A stretch of DNA of 64,000 bases. Source: Pseudidiomarina aestuarii (lineage in GTDB: Bacteria > Pseudomonadota > Gammaproteobacteria > Enterobacterales > Alteromonadaceae). Position numbers and translations under genes: made by a program. The stretch lies in the NCBI RefSeq assembly GCF_003987355.1, contig NZ_PIPR01000001.1, positions 1,550,001-1,614,000 of the forward strand. Direction: 5' to 3'. Of this stretch, positions 42,999-51,745 are shown piece by piece; the first letter of the stretch is position 1, and each line of letters opens with the position of its first letter. The notes beneath the pieces were generated by a model. It did no database searches and was not told where the DNA came from. It was given only the letters and a program-made list of their open reading frames with translations.

Positions 42999-43208
42999 TT
43001 AGTTTTTGACAGTGACCATGTTGACTGGTTTGCGCCACATGCGCACACCCACGGCAACCAATAAAATTGCCCAATTGACCGGCGGCAACATTCCTACAAC
43101 TAACATGGCAAGCATATTCCACAGCGGCTGACGGTGGTGTTGACCGACCAGCACATAAAACAACAGCGCCGCCACTAACCCTTGCAAAATAAAGAGGCTA
43201 AGAGGCAT
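42999..43208 (-). CDS. Unknown small membrane protein
   Basis: The 69 residues have two hydrophobic segments (LSLFILQGLVAALLFYVLVG and the span LWNMLAMLVVGMLPPVNWAI onward) with a basic C-terminus (VRMWRKPVNMV). AGGA precedes ATG 43208 at good distance. I do not recognise the family. It lies between the gamma-lyase gene and the VOC gene, same strand. Confidence 0.55.
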   Translation of the reverse strand: MPLSLFILQGLVAALLFYVLVGQHHRQPLWNMLAMLVVGMLPPVNWAILLVAVGVRMWRKPVNMVTVKN

Positions 43209-43289
43209 AAAAAAGTCCTGTATTGTTCTGTTTTTAATTGTGGACTAAGCCTACAACATCTTCTTTGAATTGTAAAAGAGTGTAAATAA

Positions 43290-43315
43290 GGCTGTCACAC
43301 AAGTGTGTAACAGCC
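43290..43315 (-). terminator. Hairpin after the cystathionine gamma-lyase gene
   Basis: GGCTGT-C-ACAC/GTGT-A-ACAGCC with loop AAGT: a ten-pair stem with one C-A mismatch, 20 bases after the gene's stop. The following T-richness on the reverse strand is weak, so this is a probable rather than textbook terminator. Confidence 0.5.
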
Positions 43316-43334
43316 ATCACTTATTTAATAATTA

Positions 43335-44501
43335 TTAAGCACTTAGCGCACGATCGAGGTCAGCGATGAGATCATCCAAATCTTCAATTCCAACCGAGAT
43401 ACGAACAAAGTTGTCCAAAATTCCGAGCTTTTCCCGGTTCTCTTTTGGTATCGACGCATGCGTCATAATCGCAGGATGTTCAATCAAACTTTCTACGCCA
43501 CCGAGGCTTTCGGCTAACGCAAAAATCTCAACCGATTCGAGGAAGCGACGCGCTTTGTTGATATCACCTTTGAGCAAAATCGAAATCATGCCGCCAAAGC
43601 CTGACATCTGCCGTTTGGCAAGTTCATGCTGAGGATGGCTTGGCAAGCCTGGGTAAATGACTTTCTCAACTTGTGGGTGCTGATCCAACCATTCGGCGAG
43701 TTTCATTGCTGCTTGGTTGTGATGCTGCATACGCAACGCGAGCGTTTTAACACCACGCAGTGCCAAGTACGAATCGAAAGGACCGGCAATGGATCCCACC
43801 GCGTTCTGCAAGAAGGTCAATTGCTCTTCGAGTTCGTCGTTATCACCGACAACCACGATACCGCCCACTATGTCTGAATGACCATTGAGATACTTAGTGG
43901 CAGAGTGCATGACGATATCAGCACCTTGCTCAATTGGACGCTGGTTAAATGGTGTCGCAAACGTATTATCGACTACCACAATAATGTTGTGCTGTTTGGC
44001 AATCGCGACAATGGCTTCAATGTCGACCAGTTTCAGCATGGGGTTACTGGGTGTTTCGACCCAAATCATCCGTGTCTTGGCGGTTATTGCGGCCTCAACA
44101 GCTGCTAGATCAACCAAATCGACATACGAGAACTCGAGGCCTGCAGAGCGACCACGAACCTTGTCGAACAAACGGAATGTGCCGCCGTATAAATCATCCA
44201 TGGCAATCACGTGATCACCTGCATTGAGTAGCTCCATGATGGTAGCGGTTGCAGCCATACCGGAGGCGAAGGCATACCCTTTGCGGCCACTTTCTAGATT
44301 GGCAACTGAGCGCTCCCAAGCAAAGCGCGTTGGGTTGTGTGAACGCGAGTACTCAAAACCTTTATGGACACCTGGGCTCTCTTGAATATAAGTAGAGCTG
44401 GTGAAAATGGGCGGCATGACCGCGCCAGTGGCCGGCTCCGGTGCTTGTCCGCCATGAATAGTGCGGGTCGCAAATTTTAACTGCTTCTTGCTGTCAGCCA
44501 T
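43335..44501 (-). CDS. Cystathionine gamma-lyase/gamma-synthase family PLP enzyme
   Basis: Fold-type I Cys/Met metabolism enzyme; 388 residues from ATG 44501 (GGAGAAG just upstream, preferred to the longer frame). The PLP lysine is in MHSATKYLNGHSDI, and other blocks are TRTIHGGQAPEPATGAVMPP, YSRSHNPTRFAWER and SLGGVESLIEHPAIMTHAS. The gene starts two bases after a cystathionine beta-synthase-like gene, so cleavage of cystathionine to cysteine (gamma-lyase, reverse transsulfuration) is the likelier role than MetB-type synthesis. Sequence alone does not separate the two activities. Confidence 0.88.
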   Translation of the reverse strand: MADSKKQLKFATRTIHGGQAPEPATGAVMPPIFTSSTYIQESPGVHKGFEYSRSHNPTRFAWERSVANLESGRKGYAFASGMAATATIMELLNAGDHVIAMDDLYGGTFRLFDKVRGRSAGLEFSYVDLVDLAAVEAAITAKTRMIWVETPSNPMLKLVDIEAIVAIAKQHNIIVVVDNTFATPFNQRPIEQGADIVMHSATKYLNGHSDIVGGIVVVGDNDELEEQLTFLQNAVGSIAGPFDSYLALRGVKTLALRMQHHNQAAMKLAEWLDQHPQVEKVIYPGLPSHPQHELAKRQMSGFGGMISILLKGDINKARRFLESVEIFALAESLGGVESLIEHPAIMTHASIPKENREKLGILDNFVRISVGIEDLDDLIADLDRALSA

Positions 44502-44503
44502 GA

Positions 44504-45475
44504 TTACTTCTCCAATAGACCACGTTCGTTCATCCACTCGTCGTTGTAAAGTTTCGACAAGTAACGATTACCGGTATCACAAGCCAATGTGACCACACGT
44601 TTAGGGGTTGTTTGTTCGCGACAATAACGCAATGCCGCCGCAATTAAAGTACCGCTGGAAGAGCCCACCATGACCCCCTCCTTCACGAGTAATTCGCGGG
44701 CGGTTGCAAAGGCTTCTTTGTCGCTGATCGCGTATGCGCTTGATGCCAAGTCGATATCACAAATATCTGGAATAAAGTCTTCGCCAATGCCTTCAACCAA
44801 CCAACTTCCAGCATCGACGGTTTCATTACGGTTGACCAACGGCTCCAAAATAGAGCCTTCAGGATCGGCTAATACTAAATCCACATCGCTGTTTTTTTCT
44901 CTGAGGAATCTCCCGATGCCGCTCAAGGTACCACCAGAACCGACACCACAGACGAACGCATCGAGCTTGCCGTCCATTTGTTTCCAAATTTCTGGACCGG
45001 TGGTGTTGTAATGCGCCGCAACGTTGGCAGGGTTAGCAAATTGGTTCACGTAGAAATAGCCGTGCTCTTGCGCCATTCGCGCTGCCATATCTTGATAGTA
45101 TTCTGGGTGACCTTTTTGCACGTCTGAACGGGTTTGTACAACTTCGGCACCCATCGCACGCAAGTTGTTGACCTTTTCAGACGACATTTTATCAGGCATC
45201 ACAATTTTTAGCGGATACCCTTTGCTCGCAGCCACCAGCGCTAAGCCCAAACCAGTATTACCGGCGGTAGCCTCAATAATGGTCATGCCCGGCTTCAGTT
45301 TGCCTTCACGCTCTGCAGCTTCGATCATGCTCACCGCAATCCGGTCTTTGATCGAGCCACCCGGATTCATCAACTCCATTTTCAGATAGAGTTCACAGGG
45401 TCCCGTATCGATAGTAGAAACTTTGACCATCGGCGTATTGCCAATCATTTCAAGCACGTTTTGATAAACCTTCAT
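44504..45475 (-). CDS. Cystathionine beta-synthase-like PLP enzyme (catalytic domain only)
   Basis: Fold-type II enzyme of 323 residues in the cysteine synthase/CBS superfamily. The PLP lysine is in NPGGSIKDRIAV (about K43) and the substrate loop in TAGNTGLGLAL. Several blocks look more like cystathionine beta-synthase than CysK/CysM: MPDKMSSEKVNNLRAMGAEV, DPEGSI, VEGIGEDFIPDICD and GNRYLSKLYNDEWM. There is no N-terminal heme domain and no C-terminal CBS pair. The co-encoded gamma-lyase gene supports a role in making cystathionine from homocysteine and serine; O-acetylserine use is the alternative. Confidence 0.82.
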   Translation of the reverse strand: MKVYQNVLEMIGNTPMVKVSTIDTGPCELYLKMELMNPGGSIKDRIAVSMIEAAEREGKLKPGMTIIEATAGNTGLGLALVAASKGYPLKIVMPDKMSSEKVNNLRAMGAEVVQTRSDVQKGHPEYYQDMAARMAQEHGYFYVNQFANPANVAAHYNTTGPEIWKQMDGKLDAFVCGVGSGGTLSGIGRFLREKNSDVDLVLADPEGSILEPLVNRNETVDAGSWLVEGIGEDFIPDICDIDLASSAYAISDKEAFATARELLVKEGVMVGSSSGTLIAAALRYCREQTTPKRVVTLACDTGNRYLSKLYNDEWMNERGLLEK

Positions 45476-45646
45476 GGTGTGTCCAATTTTGTTGCTGAAT
45501 CAGGATTTGAGTCATTTCTGTGCGGCTATTATCCATGATGCGCCGTTTAGATGCCAATTTGCCGTTAGACAAATGTACACTGACTTATTCTATGGCATCA
45601 TGTAGGCCATTCGTTTCACATTCTCTAGTAACGAGGTTCATCATTT

Positions 45647-46231
45647 ATGCGTACATTTCTTTTGTCAGCAGCAACGCTGACCCTACTCGCAGCCTGTAAT
45701 CCGCGGCCCGCGGTGAATCCACAAGCTGAGTTCTTTGCTGCATTCGAACCTTTTTGCGGACAAAGCTTTGCGGCTGAGATTGTCGAAGATAACGCGCCGA
45801 GCGACGCTTGGGATCATCCTCTTGTTGTCCACATTCGTGATTGCGAAGACGATGTCATTCGGATGCCGCTCCATGTGGGCGACGATCGCTCACGCACCTG
45901 GGTACTCACCAAGCACGATAATTACATCGATTTCCAACATATCCATTTACACGAAGATGGCTCACCCGATGACGTTTCTCCGTATGGTGGGCAAACCACG
46001 AATGCGGGAACATCGACGATGCAGTCTTTTCCTGTCGATGAAGCCAGCAAAACCTTATTCATGGAAAACGGACTGGATGTATCGGTCACTAACACGTGGA
46101 CTATTGAGTTTGTCGACGCCGAAACCATGGCATATGAGTTGCGCCGTCCAGGGCGTATTTTCCGCGTCCACGTTGATTTAAGTCAGCCTATAGATGAGCC
46201 ACCTCCAGCTTGGGGTTACAGCGGTGAGTAA
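45647..46231 (+). CDS. Predicted lipoprotein of unknown function
   Basis: 194 residues with a lipoprotein signal ([17 protein letters not shown], Cys17). The mature part is acidic and His-containing ([20 protein letters not shown]), with two further cysteines (FEPFCGQSF and IRDCEDD) that could pair. It ends Pro-rich ([11 protein letters not shown]). GAGG precedes the ATG. Its stop overlaps the GTG start of ltaE, so the two are probably translated together. I do not recognise the family. Confidence 0.7.
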   Translation: MRTFLLSAATLTLLAACNPRPAVNPQAEFFAAFEPFCGQSFAAEIVEDNAPSDAWDHPLVVHIRDCEDDVIRMPLHVGDDRSRTWVLTKHDNYIDFQHIHLHEDGSPDDVSPYGGQTTNAGTSTMQSFPVDEASKTLFMENGLDVSVTNTWTIEFVDAETMAYELRRPGRIFRVHVDLSQPIDEPPPAWGYSGE

Positions 46232-47243
46232 GGGCTTGATCGACCTGCGTAGTGATACCGTCACGCAACCAACCGAAGCCATGCGCGCCGCTATGGCGGC
46301 AGCGCCGGTGGGTGATGATGTATTTGGTGATGACCCCACGGTCAACGCCTTACAAGAGCGCGTCGCGAAGCTCTTTGGCAAAGAGGCCGCGTTGATTGCC
46401 GCCAGTGGCACCCAAACCAATTTGTTAGCCTTGCTGTCCCATTGTCAGCGCGGTGAAGAGTATTTGGTCGGACAGGAATATCATACTTATCGTTATGAAG
46501 CCGGCGGTGCTGCAGTGTTGGGGGGTATTGTGCCACAGCCATTCGAAATTGAGTCCGATGGCACGCTGAATTTGGCTCAAGTGGAAAAGCGCATCAAACC
46601 CGATGACCCACACTTTCCGATCACGCGATTATTGGCACTTGAGAATACCCACACCGGTAAGGTCATCCCGCAAGAATACGTGCTGCGCGCGCGACGTTTG
46701 GTTGATAAGCATGGCTTGAAGTTGCATCTCGATGGTGCACGCGTCTTTAATGCAGTCGTGGCGACTGGTTTGAGCGCCCAAGAACTCTGCCGTCCATTTG
46801 ATAGCGTTTCCATTTGCTTTTCAAAAGGTCTTGGTACGCCGATTGGTTCAGTACTGGTTGGCTCGAAAAAGTTGATTGCGCGCGCACATCGGTGGCGCAA
46901 AATGGTTGGTGGCGGTATGCGCCAAGCCGGTATTATTGCAGCGGCCATGGATCACGCACTCGACCATCACATTGATCGGCTTGCCGATGACCATGCGAAC
47001 GCGCGCGATTTATGGGAAGGCTTACACGATTTGCCGGGCATCCGGCTCGAGCCTCAGCACACTAATATGGTGTACGTGAACTTTGAATCGGCTGACACTG
47101 CCAAGCGCGTCAGCGATGGTCTGCGTTCACAAGGCATTCTTACATCCAGTGCTCAGCGGATGCGATTGGTGACACACCTCAACATTAGCCCTGCCGATGT
47201 CGAGCGAACCATTACCGCGTTCTCCGCAGCCCTCAAGCGCTAG
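46224..47243 (+). CDS. ltaE: Low-specificity L-threonine aldolase
   Basis: PLP enzyme that cleaves L-threonine/allo-threonine to glycine and acetaldehyde. GTG 46224 is chosen because it places the conserved [14 protein letters not shown] at the N-terminus and couples to the upstream stop; 339 residues. Family blocks are [49 protein letters not shown], the PLP lysine in [16 protein letters not shown] and [15 protein letters not shown], very close to E. coli LtaE. Confidence 0.94.
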   Translation: MSKGLIDLRSDTVTQPTEAMRAAMAAAPVGDDVFGDDPTVNALQERVAKLFGKEAALIAASGTQTNLLALLSHCQRGEEYLVGQEYHTYRYEAGGAAVLGGIVPQPFEIESDGTLNLAQVEKRIKPDDPHFPITRLLALENTHTGKVIPQEYVLRARRLVDKHGLKLHLDGARVFNAVVATGLSAQELCRPFDSVSICFSKGLGTPIGSVLVGSKKLIARAHRWRKMVGGGMRQAGIIAAAMDHALDHHIDRLADDHANARDLWEGLHDLPGIRLEPQHTNMVYVNFESADTAKRVSDGLRSQGILTSSAQRMRLVTHLNISPADVERTITAFSAALKR

Positions 47244-47253
47244 TCCGCGATGA

Positions 47254-47685
47254 CTAGAAAAAATAAGCGGGACTGATTTCAAAGCGCTTAGAAAGCTTCT
47301 TGATATGGTCAAAAGTGAGGCGCTTTTGACCATTTAGAACCTGAGAGACCATACTGCGCTTACCAATTTCATTTTCAAAATCAGTTGTATTTAGTTGGTG
47401 TTGATCCATCAGCACACGCAACGTCGCAATTGCCGGATCATTCTGTTCCTGCATGTATTCCAGACGTTTGAGTTCAACTTGCTTCGTTTCATATCGTTCA
47501 ACTGCATGAGTAATTGCATCGATGAGAATGATATTTTTATCATAATCATCGAGCAATTCTTCGAGGAGAAGCAGCGCTTCATCTCGCTCTTCACCAGATG
47601 ATATACCTCGCAACCAAGGCATTGTTGAGTTCATCGAATTGATGACTTCATTGATAACAGGAGACGATGCTGTAATGGAGTTCAT
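47254..47685 (-). CDS. higA: HigA-type antitoxin with helix-turn-helix domain
   Basis: 143-residue antitoxin of the COG5499 type. The N-terminal ~85 residues are helical and acidic (EERDEALLLLEELLDDYDKN) and probably bind the toxin; the C-terminal XRE-like HTH (TTDFENEIGKRSMVSQVLNG and QKRLTFDHIKKLSKRF) should bind the promoter. Its start overlaps the end of the toxin gene (ATGA), giving toxin-first order as in higBA loci. Nested inverted repeats upstream of the toxin gene are candidate operators. Confidence 0.88.
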   Translation of the reverse strand: MNSITASSPVINEVINSMNSTMPWLRGISSGEERDEALLLLEELLDDYDKNIILIDAITHAVERYETKQVELKRLEYMQEQNDPAIATLRVLMDQHQLNTTDFENEIGKRSMVSQVLNGQKRLTFDHIKKLSKRFEISPAYFF

Positions 47686-47993
47686 GAGCTTCTCCGCCGA
47701 TGTTGCTCGATAATTTTTTCATATGCCGCGTGTCCGACGATATGCTTCACAAAAATTCGATTGTCACTAAACGATATGAATGCGATCAATCGCAGATGGT
47801 TTCCTGCGATGTTAATGACCCACCACTTGTCGCGATATTTAAAGTTGTCCAGCGACTTAAAAACCTGTTTCATTTGCGCTGGTGTATTGAAACTGCCCCG
47901 TTTCAATACGGTGTAGCAATCTAAAATAGCCTGCCCTTGCTGGGGATGTAACCGCATCGCATCGAGGAAAACTTGTTTTGAGATTACATGCAT
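47682..47993 (-). CDS. higB: HigB-type mRNA interferase toxin
   Basis: 103-residue RelE-superfamily toxin that likely cuts mRNA on the ribosome. The MHVISKQVFLDAMRLHPQQ opening, KYRDKWWVINIAGNHLRLIA middle and FVKHIVGHAAYEKI end match the HigB_toxin family. First gene of the pair. ATG 47993 has no clear ribosome-binding site, so expression may be low or leaderless. It sits between ltaE and comM, an ordinary chromosomal site with no other mobile-element sign. Confidence 0.9.
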   Translation of the reverse strand: MHVISKQVFLDAMRLHPQQGQAILDCYTVLKRGSFNTPAQMKQVFKSLDNFKYRDKWWVINIAGNHLRLIAFISFSDNRIFVKHIVGHAAYEKIIEQHRRRSS

Positions 47994-48002
47994 ATCGTTA
48001 AA

Positions 48003-48024
48003 GTTTACTATTGGTAAACAATAG
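48003..48024. promoter_or_regulatory. Overlapping inverted repeats upstream of higBA
   Basis: Two interleaved perfect inverted repeats: GTTTAC-N5-GTAAAC (48003-48019) and CTATTG-N5-CAATAG (48008-48024), 10 bases upstream of the higB ATG. The position and symmetry fit operators for HigA autoregulation. Confidence 0.6.
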
Positions 48025-48068
48025 CGAATAAATTATTGTGATGCAAGGCCGATATATAGTCACAGTCT

Positions 48069-49622
48069 TTAGAGGCTCTTGAGATGGCTGAGGAGACGGT
48101 CGAGGGCGCGGTAGCCGAGCGCCTCGGCTAGGTGCCCGCGCTGAATGGACTCTGTTCCTTCAATATCCGCGATAGTGCGAGCTAGTCGGAGCAAGCGATG
48201 GTAAGCCCTATGCGACAGATTGAAGCGCTCGATGGCCGTGACTAAGAATTTATGATGCTCAGCGCTGAGTCGGCAATACGTACTAAGTTGATTGGCTTGT
48301 AAATCCGTATTCAGGCAGCCTTGGCGCTTTATTTGTAACGATCGTGCTTCGGTGACTTGTTGTCGCCATTTTGGTGTTTCGGGTTCGGGAATCGTTTCAC
48401 GTTGCTGCCGCAATGCGTCTGGTTGGCGTAGAACCTCCACCTGCATATCAATACGATCAAGCAGTGGTCCCGATATACGTCCAAGATACTTGTTCACTTG
48501 TTCTGGCGAGGCGCGGATACTCGCCAATGTACCGTCGAAATTACCGCAGGGAGATGGGTTTAGCGCACAGACCATCTGAAACCGAGCCGGAAATGTTAAT
48601 TGATGTGCTGCACGACTGATGGTGACTTCGCCTGATTCGAGCGGCTCCCTCAAACAGTCCAAAACCGAGCGCGTAAATTCCGCCATCTCATCCAAGAACA
48701 AGAGCCCCCTGTGCGCTAATGAAATCTCCCCCGGTTGCGGCGGATTGCCTCCACCGACGAGCGCAGCGGCAGAACAAGAATGATGGGGCGAGCGTAGCCG
48801 TCGTTGCAACCAGTGATGCGGTTCAGCGGTGCCGGAAATCGAGCGAATCGCCGCAACTTCGAGGGCTTCCTCCTCATCGAGTGCCGGCAGTAAACCAAGT
48901 AGCCGCTGCGCTAACATGGTTTTGCCCGTGCCTGGCGGACCGACGAAAAGTACATGATGACCACCTGCTGCCGCTAGGAGCAAAGCCCGCTTCGCTTGAT
49001 CTTGGCCAATCACATCCGAGATATCGCCAACACCAGTAGGAAGCTGATTGTCGTCGGTTTGAGGATTGTTCTGTGTCGCAATATTCGGCAGTCGTTGCGG
49101 TCCTTGCAGATGCTCCACCACGTCACGTAAATGAATCCCGGCAACACACTGCTGCTGTTTTAACAGCCCTGCTTCCACTTGGTTTTGTTGTGGGATAACC
49201 GCTTCACGACCTTCATTTCGACAGGCCAGTACAGCCGGCAAAATGCCATTTACACCACACAATTCACCGGTAAGATTCAGCTCGCCATAGAACTCACGAC
49301 TGGCCGCTGCCGACTCCGGTAGTTGCCCATCCGCAATCAAAATGCCAACGGCAATCGCCAAGTCATAGCGAGCGCCATACTTGGGTAAATCTGCAGGTGC
49401 TAAATTCACTGTAATTTTCTTCGCGCGAGGAAAATCATACCCGCTAGCCATCAACGCCGAACGCACTCGGTCCCGCGCTTCTTTAACGCCCGTCTGCGGC
49501 AATCCCACGATGGCAAATGCGGGCAGTCCACCCGCCAAACATACTTCCACTGTCACCAGCGGCGCATCAATTCCCTGCAGCGCGCGAGTATAAACCCGCG
49601 CAATCGCTAACTCCGCTGACAT
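48069..49622 (-). CDS. comM: YifB/ComM family Mg-chelatase-like AAA+ ATPase
   Basis: Hexameric helicase-like ATPase; ComM promotes branch migration during natural transformation. From ATG 49622 (GGAGAG upstream) it has 517 residues. It shows an N-terminal Lon-like domain (VTVEVCLAGGLPAFAIVGLP, NLAPADLPKYGARYDLAIA), Walker A (FVGPPGTGKTMLAQRLLG), Walker B (LLFLDEMAEF), the sensor region RFQMVCALNPSPCG and the C-terminal YHRLLRLARTIADIEGTE. comF is also in this window, though far away. Confidence 0.93.
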   Translation of the reverse strand: MSAELAIARVYTRALQGIDAPLVTVEVCLAGGLPAFAIVGLPQTGVKEARDRVRSALMASGYDFPRAKKITVNLAPADLPKYGARYDLAIAVGILIADGQLPESAAASREFYGELNLTGELCGVNGILPAVLACRNEGREAVIPQQNQVEAGLLKQQQCVAGIHLRDVVEHLQGPQRLPNIATQNNPQTDDNQLPTGVGDISDVIGQDQAKRALLLAAAGGHHVLFVGPPGTGKTMLAQRLLGLLPALDEEEALEVAAIRSISGTAEPHHWLQRRLRSPHHSCSAAALVGGGNPPQPGEISLAHRGLLFLDEMAEFTRSVLDCLREPLESGEVTISRAAHQLTFPARFQMVCALNPSPCGNFDGTLASIRASPEQVNKYLGRISGPLLDRIDMQVEVLRQPDALRQQRETIPEPETPKWRQQVTEARSLQIKRQGCLNTDLQANQLSTYCRLSAEHHKFLVTAIERFNLSHRAYHRLLRLARTIADIEGTESIQRGHLAEALGYRALDRLLSHLKSL

Positions 49623-49797
49623 CCCAACTCTCCCTGTCTTGTTCACACAGCAAGAGTCAGCCTAGTCCTCAGCAGCACCAACCACAAGACGCCAAAATCG
49701 TATTCTCACGTGCGATTGCATCACATCAAAATATCTGGAATGGTTATGCTAAGTATGAAGAATTGAGAAAGCTCAGGGAATGTAGCGGAGGGGAATG

Positions 49798-50058
49798 ATG
49801 TTGCGGCAGGTCTATTTGTTTTTGAAAACTATGGTGTCGATGACGCTATTAATTATGGTTACGTTATATGCCATTAGCGCTGTCTATATGCTAATAGACG
49901 GCGAATTTAAAGGACCTGCGACATATCCTGAGTTTATCCGATGTCTCGAGATGGCTCTCTGGTACGGTATTGTGTTTGCCTGCGCTGAGGCCTTCTTCAG
50001 TTGGGTGCGCTACCTCAAACAGAAAGAGCTCGAGGAAGAGGCGAATTCAAAATCATAA
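49798..50058 (+). CDS. Unknown small membrane protein
   Basis: 86 residues from ATG 49798, with a strong GGAGGGGA just upstream; the adjacent ATG 49795 is too close to it. Two hydrophobic segments are visible (TMVSMTLLIMVTLYAISAVY and CLEMALWYGIVFACAEAFFS) and a charged C-terminal tail (LKQKELEEEANSKS). Family not recognised. It lies alone on the plus strand between divergent comM and a convergent unknown gene. Confidence 0.6.
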   Translation: MLRQVYLFLKTMVSMTLLIMVTLYAISAVYMLIDGEFKGPATYPEFIRCLEMALWYGIVFACAEAFFSWVRYLKQKELEEEANSKS

Positions 50059-50070
50059 ACTAGGCTTCAG

Positions 50071-50598
50071 TTACTGAGCCAACTCCGAAATATGATCTGT
50101 AAATGGCTCGTTGCCGCTTCCGACTCCCTTTACCCATAGATCTTCTTTCGTCGAAACAAATCGAAGATTTCGGATATCGCTGTAGCTTTTAAGATATTCC
50201 TCTTTCAAAAAGAGTGCAGCGGATTTGAATTGCACTAAATTCACGCTGAGGTTAGACGAAGTCGCGCCGCCTACTGCGGTATTTACAAGTACGAGCGTCG
50301 ATTCCGAAGAGACGGCATGTTTGTCGATAAAGCGCGGCGATTGCCAACCGAATTGGAAGGTTTGATAAAACGTGAAGCTCAAAAATAAACCGAGCATGAC
50401 AAAGTATTTACTGCGAGGAAACAACATGTAAACACCGAAGTTCACGTACATCAACCCAACAAATGAGAGCGCTAGGTTATACCAGAGGTAGTGCTCCGAG
50501 AAGTACCAAAAGAACGTCAGTTCATTCAGCGCCATTAACGCCAAGACAGTAAATGGCAGCAATATCATGATAGTCCCAATCCATTTGCACCTTGCCAT
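50071..50598 (-). CDS. Unknown membrane protein
   Basis: The 175 residues have three hydrophobic helices (about 5-27, 37-60 and 64-84) rich in aromatic residues, then a C-terminal soluble part (about 90-175, SSESTLVLVNTAVGGATSSN ... LRFVSTKEDLWVKG). AAAGGA precedes ATG 50598. Family not recognised. It follows fpr by 12 bases on the same strand and may be co-transcribed with it. Confidence 0.6.
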   Translation of the reverse strand: MARCKWIGTIMILLPFTVLALMALNELTFFWYFSEHYLWYNLALSFVGLMYVNFGVYMLFPRSKYFVMLGLFLSFTFYQTFQFGWQSPRFIDKHAVSSESTLVLVNTAVGGATSSNLSVNLVQFKSAALFLKEEYLKSYSDIRNLRFVSTKEDLWVKGVGSGNEPFTDHISELAQ

Positions 50599-50610
50599 GG
50601 AATTAATCCT

Positions 50611-51354
50611 TTACCAGTAATGTTCGACGGTAACGTTACCCGGTTTACGACGGAGATTTTTCGGTAGGCCCATACTGTCGAGCAACACTTTCGCGTCGCG
50701 AATCATTTCTGGATTACCACAGAGCATCACTTGCGCGCGATCATTCAGCTCATCCTTGCAGGCTGCTTGCAGCGCACCGCTTTCGATCAACGCCGGAACG
50801 CGCCCACGCAAAGCGCCAGCGAAGTCTTCACGGGATACAATCGGTTGGTATTGCAATTGACCAAGGTGTTTATCGACCCAGCTCTGAATGAGGTCACGGT
50901 AAGCTAAGTCAGCACTGTAACGCACAGCATGAATCAAATGAATACGTTTGAAGCGCTCGTAGGGAATGTCAGTCGTCAGCATGGAGAGGTACGGACCAAT
51001 GCCGGTGCCTGTGGCAATCAACCACAAGCTATCTCCGTCAGGCACTTCATTCAACGTGAAAAAGCCGGACGGTGGCTGCGATACTTGAATTTTCTGCCCG
51101 GCTTTTAGACCGTGCAACATGGGTGAAAATAAGCCATCGTGGACGCGATTTACCAGAAAATCTAAGACCGAATCATCCGGACCATTGACTAAGGAATAGG
51201 CGCGCTGTACCCGTCCATCTTCGTGCGCTAATCCGAGACGTACAAATTGTCCGGCAATAAATTCAAAGGGTTGCTCGGTGCGTACACGCAGACTAAACAA
51301 CTCTTGGTTCCACGCGTAATTTTCGATGACTTCACCGTCTAACCACAATGCCAT
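50611..51354 (-). CDS. fpr: Ferredoxin/flavodoxin--NADP+ reductase
   Basis: FAD enzyme shuttling electrons between NADPH and ferredoxin or flavodoxin, used for example in Fe-S and oxidative stress responses. 247 residues from ATG 51354 (AGGAG six bases upstream). The FAD motif RAYSLVNGPDD, the NADPH region LIATGTGIGPYLSML, the MLCGNPEMIRDAK block and the C-terminal VTVEHYW (as in E. coli Fpr) are visible. Confidence 0.93.
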   Translation of the reverse strand: MALWLDGEVIENYAWNQELFSLRVRTEQPFEFIAGQFVRLGLAHEDGRVQRAYSLVNGPDDSVLDFLVNRVHDGLFSPMLHGLKAGQKIQVSQPPSGFFTLNEVPDGDSLWLIATGTGIGPYLSMLTTDIPYERFKRIHLIHAVRYSADLAYRDLIQSWVDKHLGQLQYQPIVSREDFAGALRGRVPALIESGALQAACKDELNDRAQVMLCGNPEMIRDAKVLLDSMGLPKNLRRKPGNVTVEHYW

Positions 51355-51382
51355 GCCCAACTCCTCTCTTCGCTACTAAAAC

Positions 51383-51646
51383 TTATTCGTCGTCTTGCGC
51401 TTTTTGCAGACTTGCCACTTGTTGTTCGAGCTGTTCAACACGCTGGCGTAGGCGTAATAATAATTGCTGCTGCACATCCAACTCTTCACGCGTGACCATG
51501 TCTAGTTTGCCCAACTGCTGCTGAAGGATGGTCTTGATTCGGCCTTCCATCGAGCCAGCAAAATCCTTCACACCTGCAGGGATGCTATCGTTGATTTGAC
51601 GGGCAATTTCTTCCAATTTTGATGCATCGAATTTGTTGCTATCCAT
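51383..51646 (-). CDS. ubiK: Ubiquinone biosynthesis accessory factor UbiK
   Basis: 87-residue BMFP-domain protein (YqiC) that assists the aerobic ubiquinone synthesis complex with UbiJ. The N-terminal half has LEEIARQINDSIPAGVKDFA and the C-terminal half is a coiled coil (LLLRLRQRVEQLEQQVASLQ) that drives trimerisation. Together with ubiC and ubiA, three ubiquinone genes are in this window, though not in one operon. Confidence 0.92.
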   Translation of the reverse strand: MDSNKFDASKLEEIARQINDSIPAGVKDFAGSMEGRIKTILQQQLGKLDMVTREELDVQQQLLLRLRQRVEQLEQQVASLQKAQDDE

Positions 51647-51745
51647 TTGCTTCTCTCCGTTGACCTTATTGTCGTTTAGCTTAACAGGAGTTTACGGTAA
51701 AATCCCTGTTCTCGATCGACTTCTCTCACGTCCAACAAGGTCACC

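Noticed and set aside
45476-45646. MetJ-type repeated boxes upstream of the transsulfuration pair
   Set aside because: GTTTAGATGCC and GTTAGAC show only partial resemblance to AGACGTCT repeats; not enough to claim a site.
49636-49655. LexA-box-like CTG...CAG upstream of comM
   Set aside because: The spacing is 11 rather than 10 bases and the core is not AT-rich; it is unlikely to be a functional operator.
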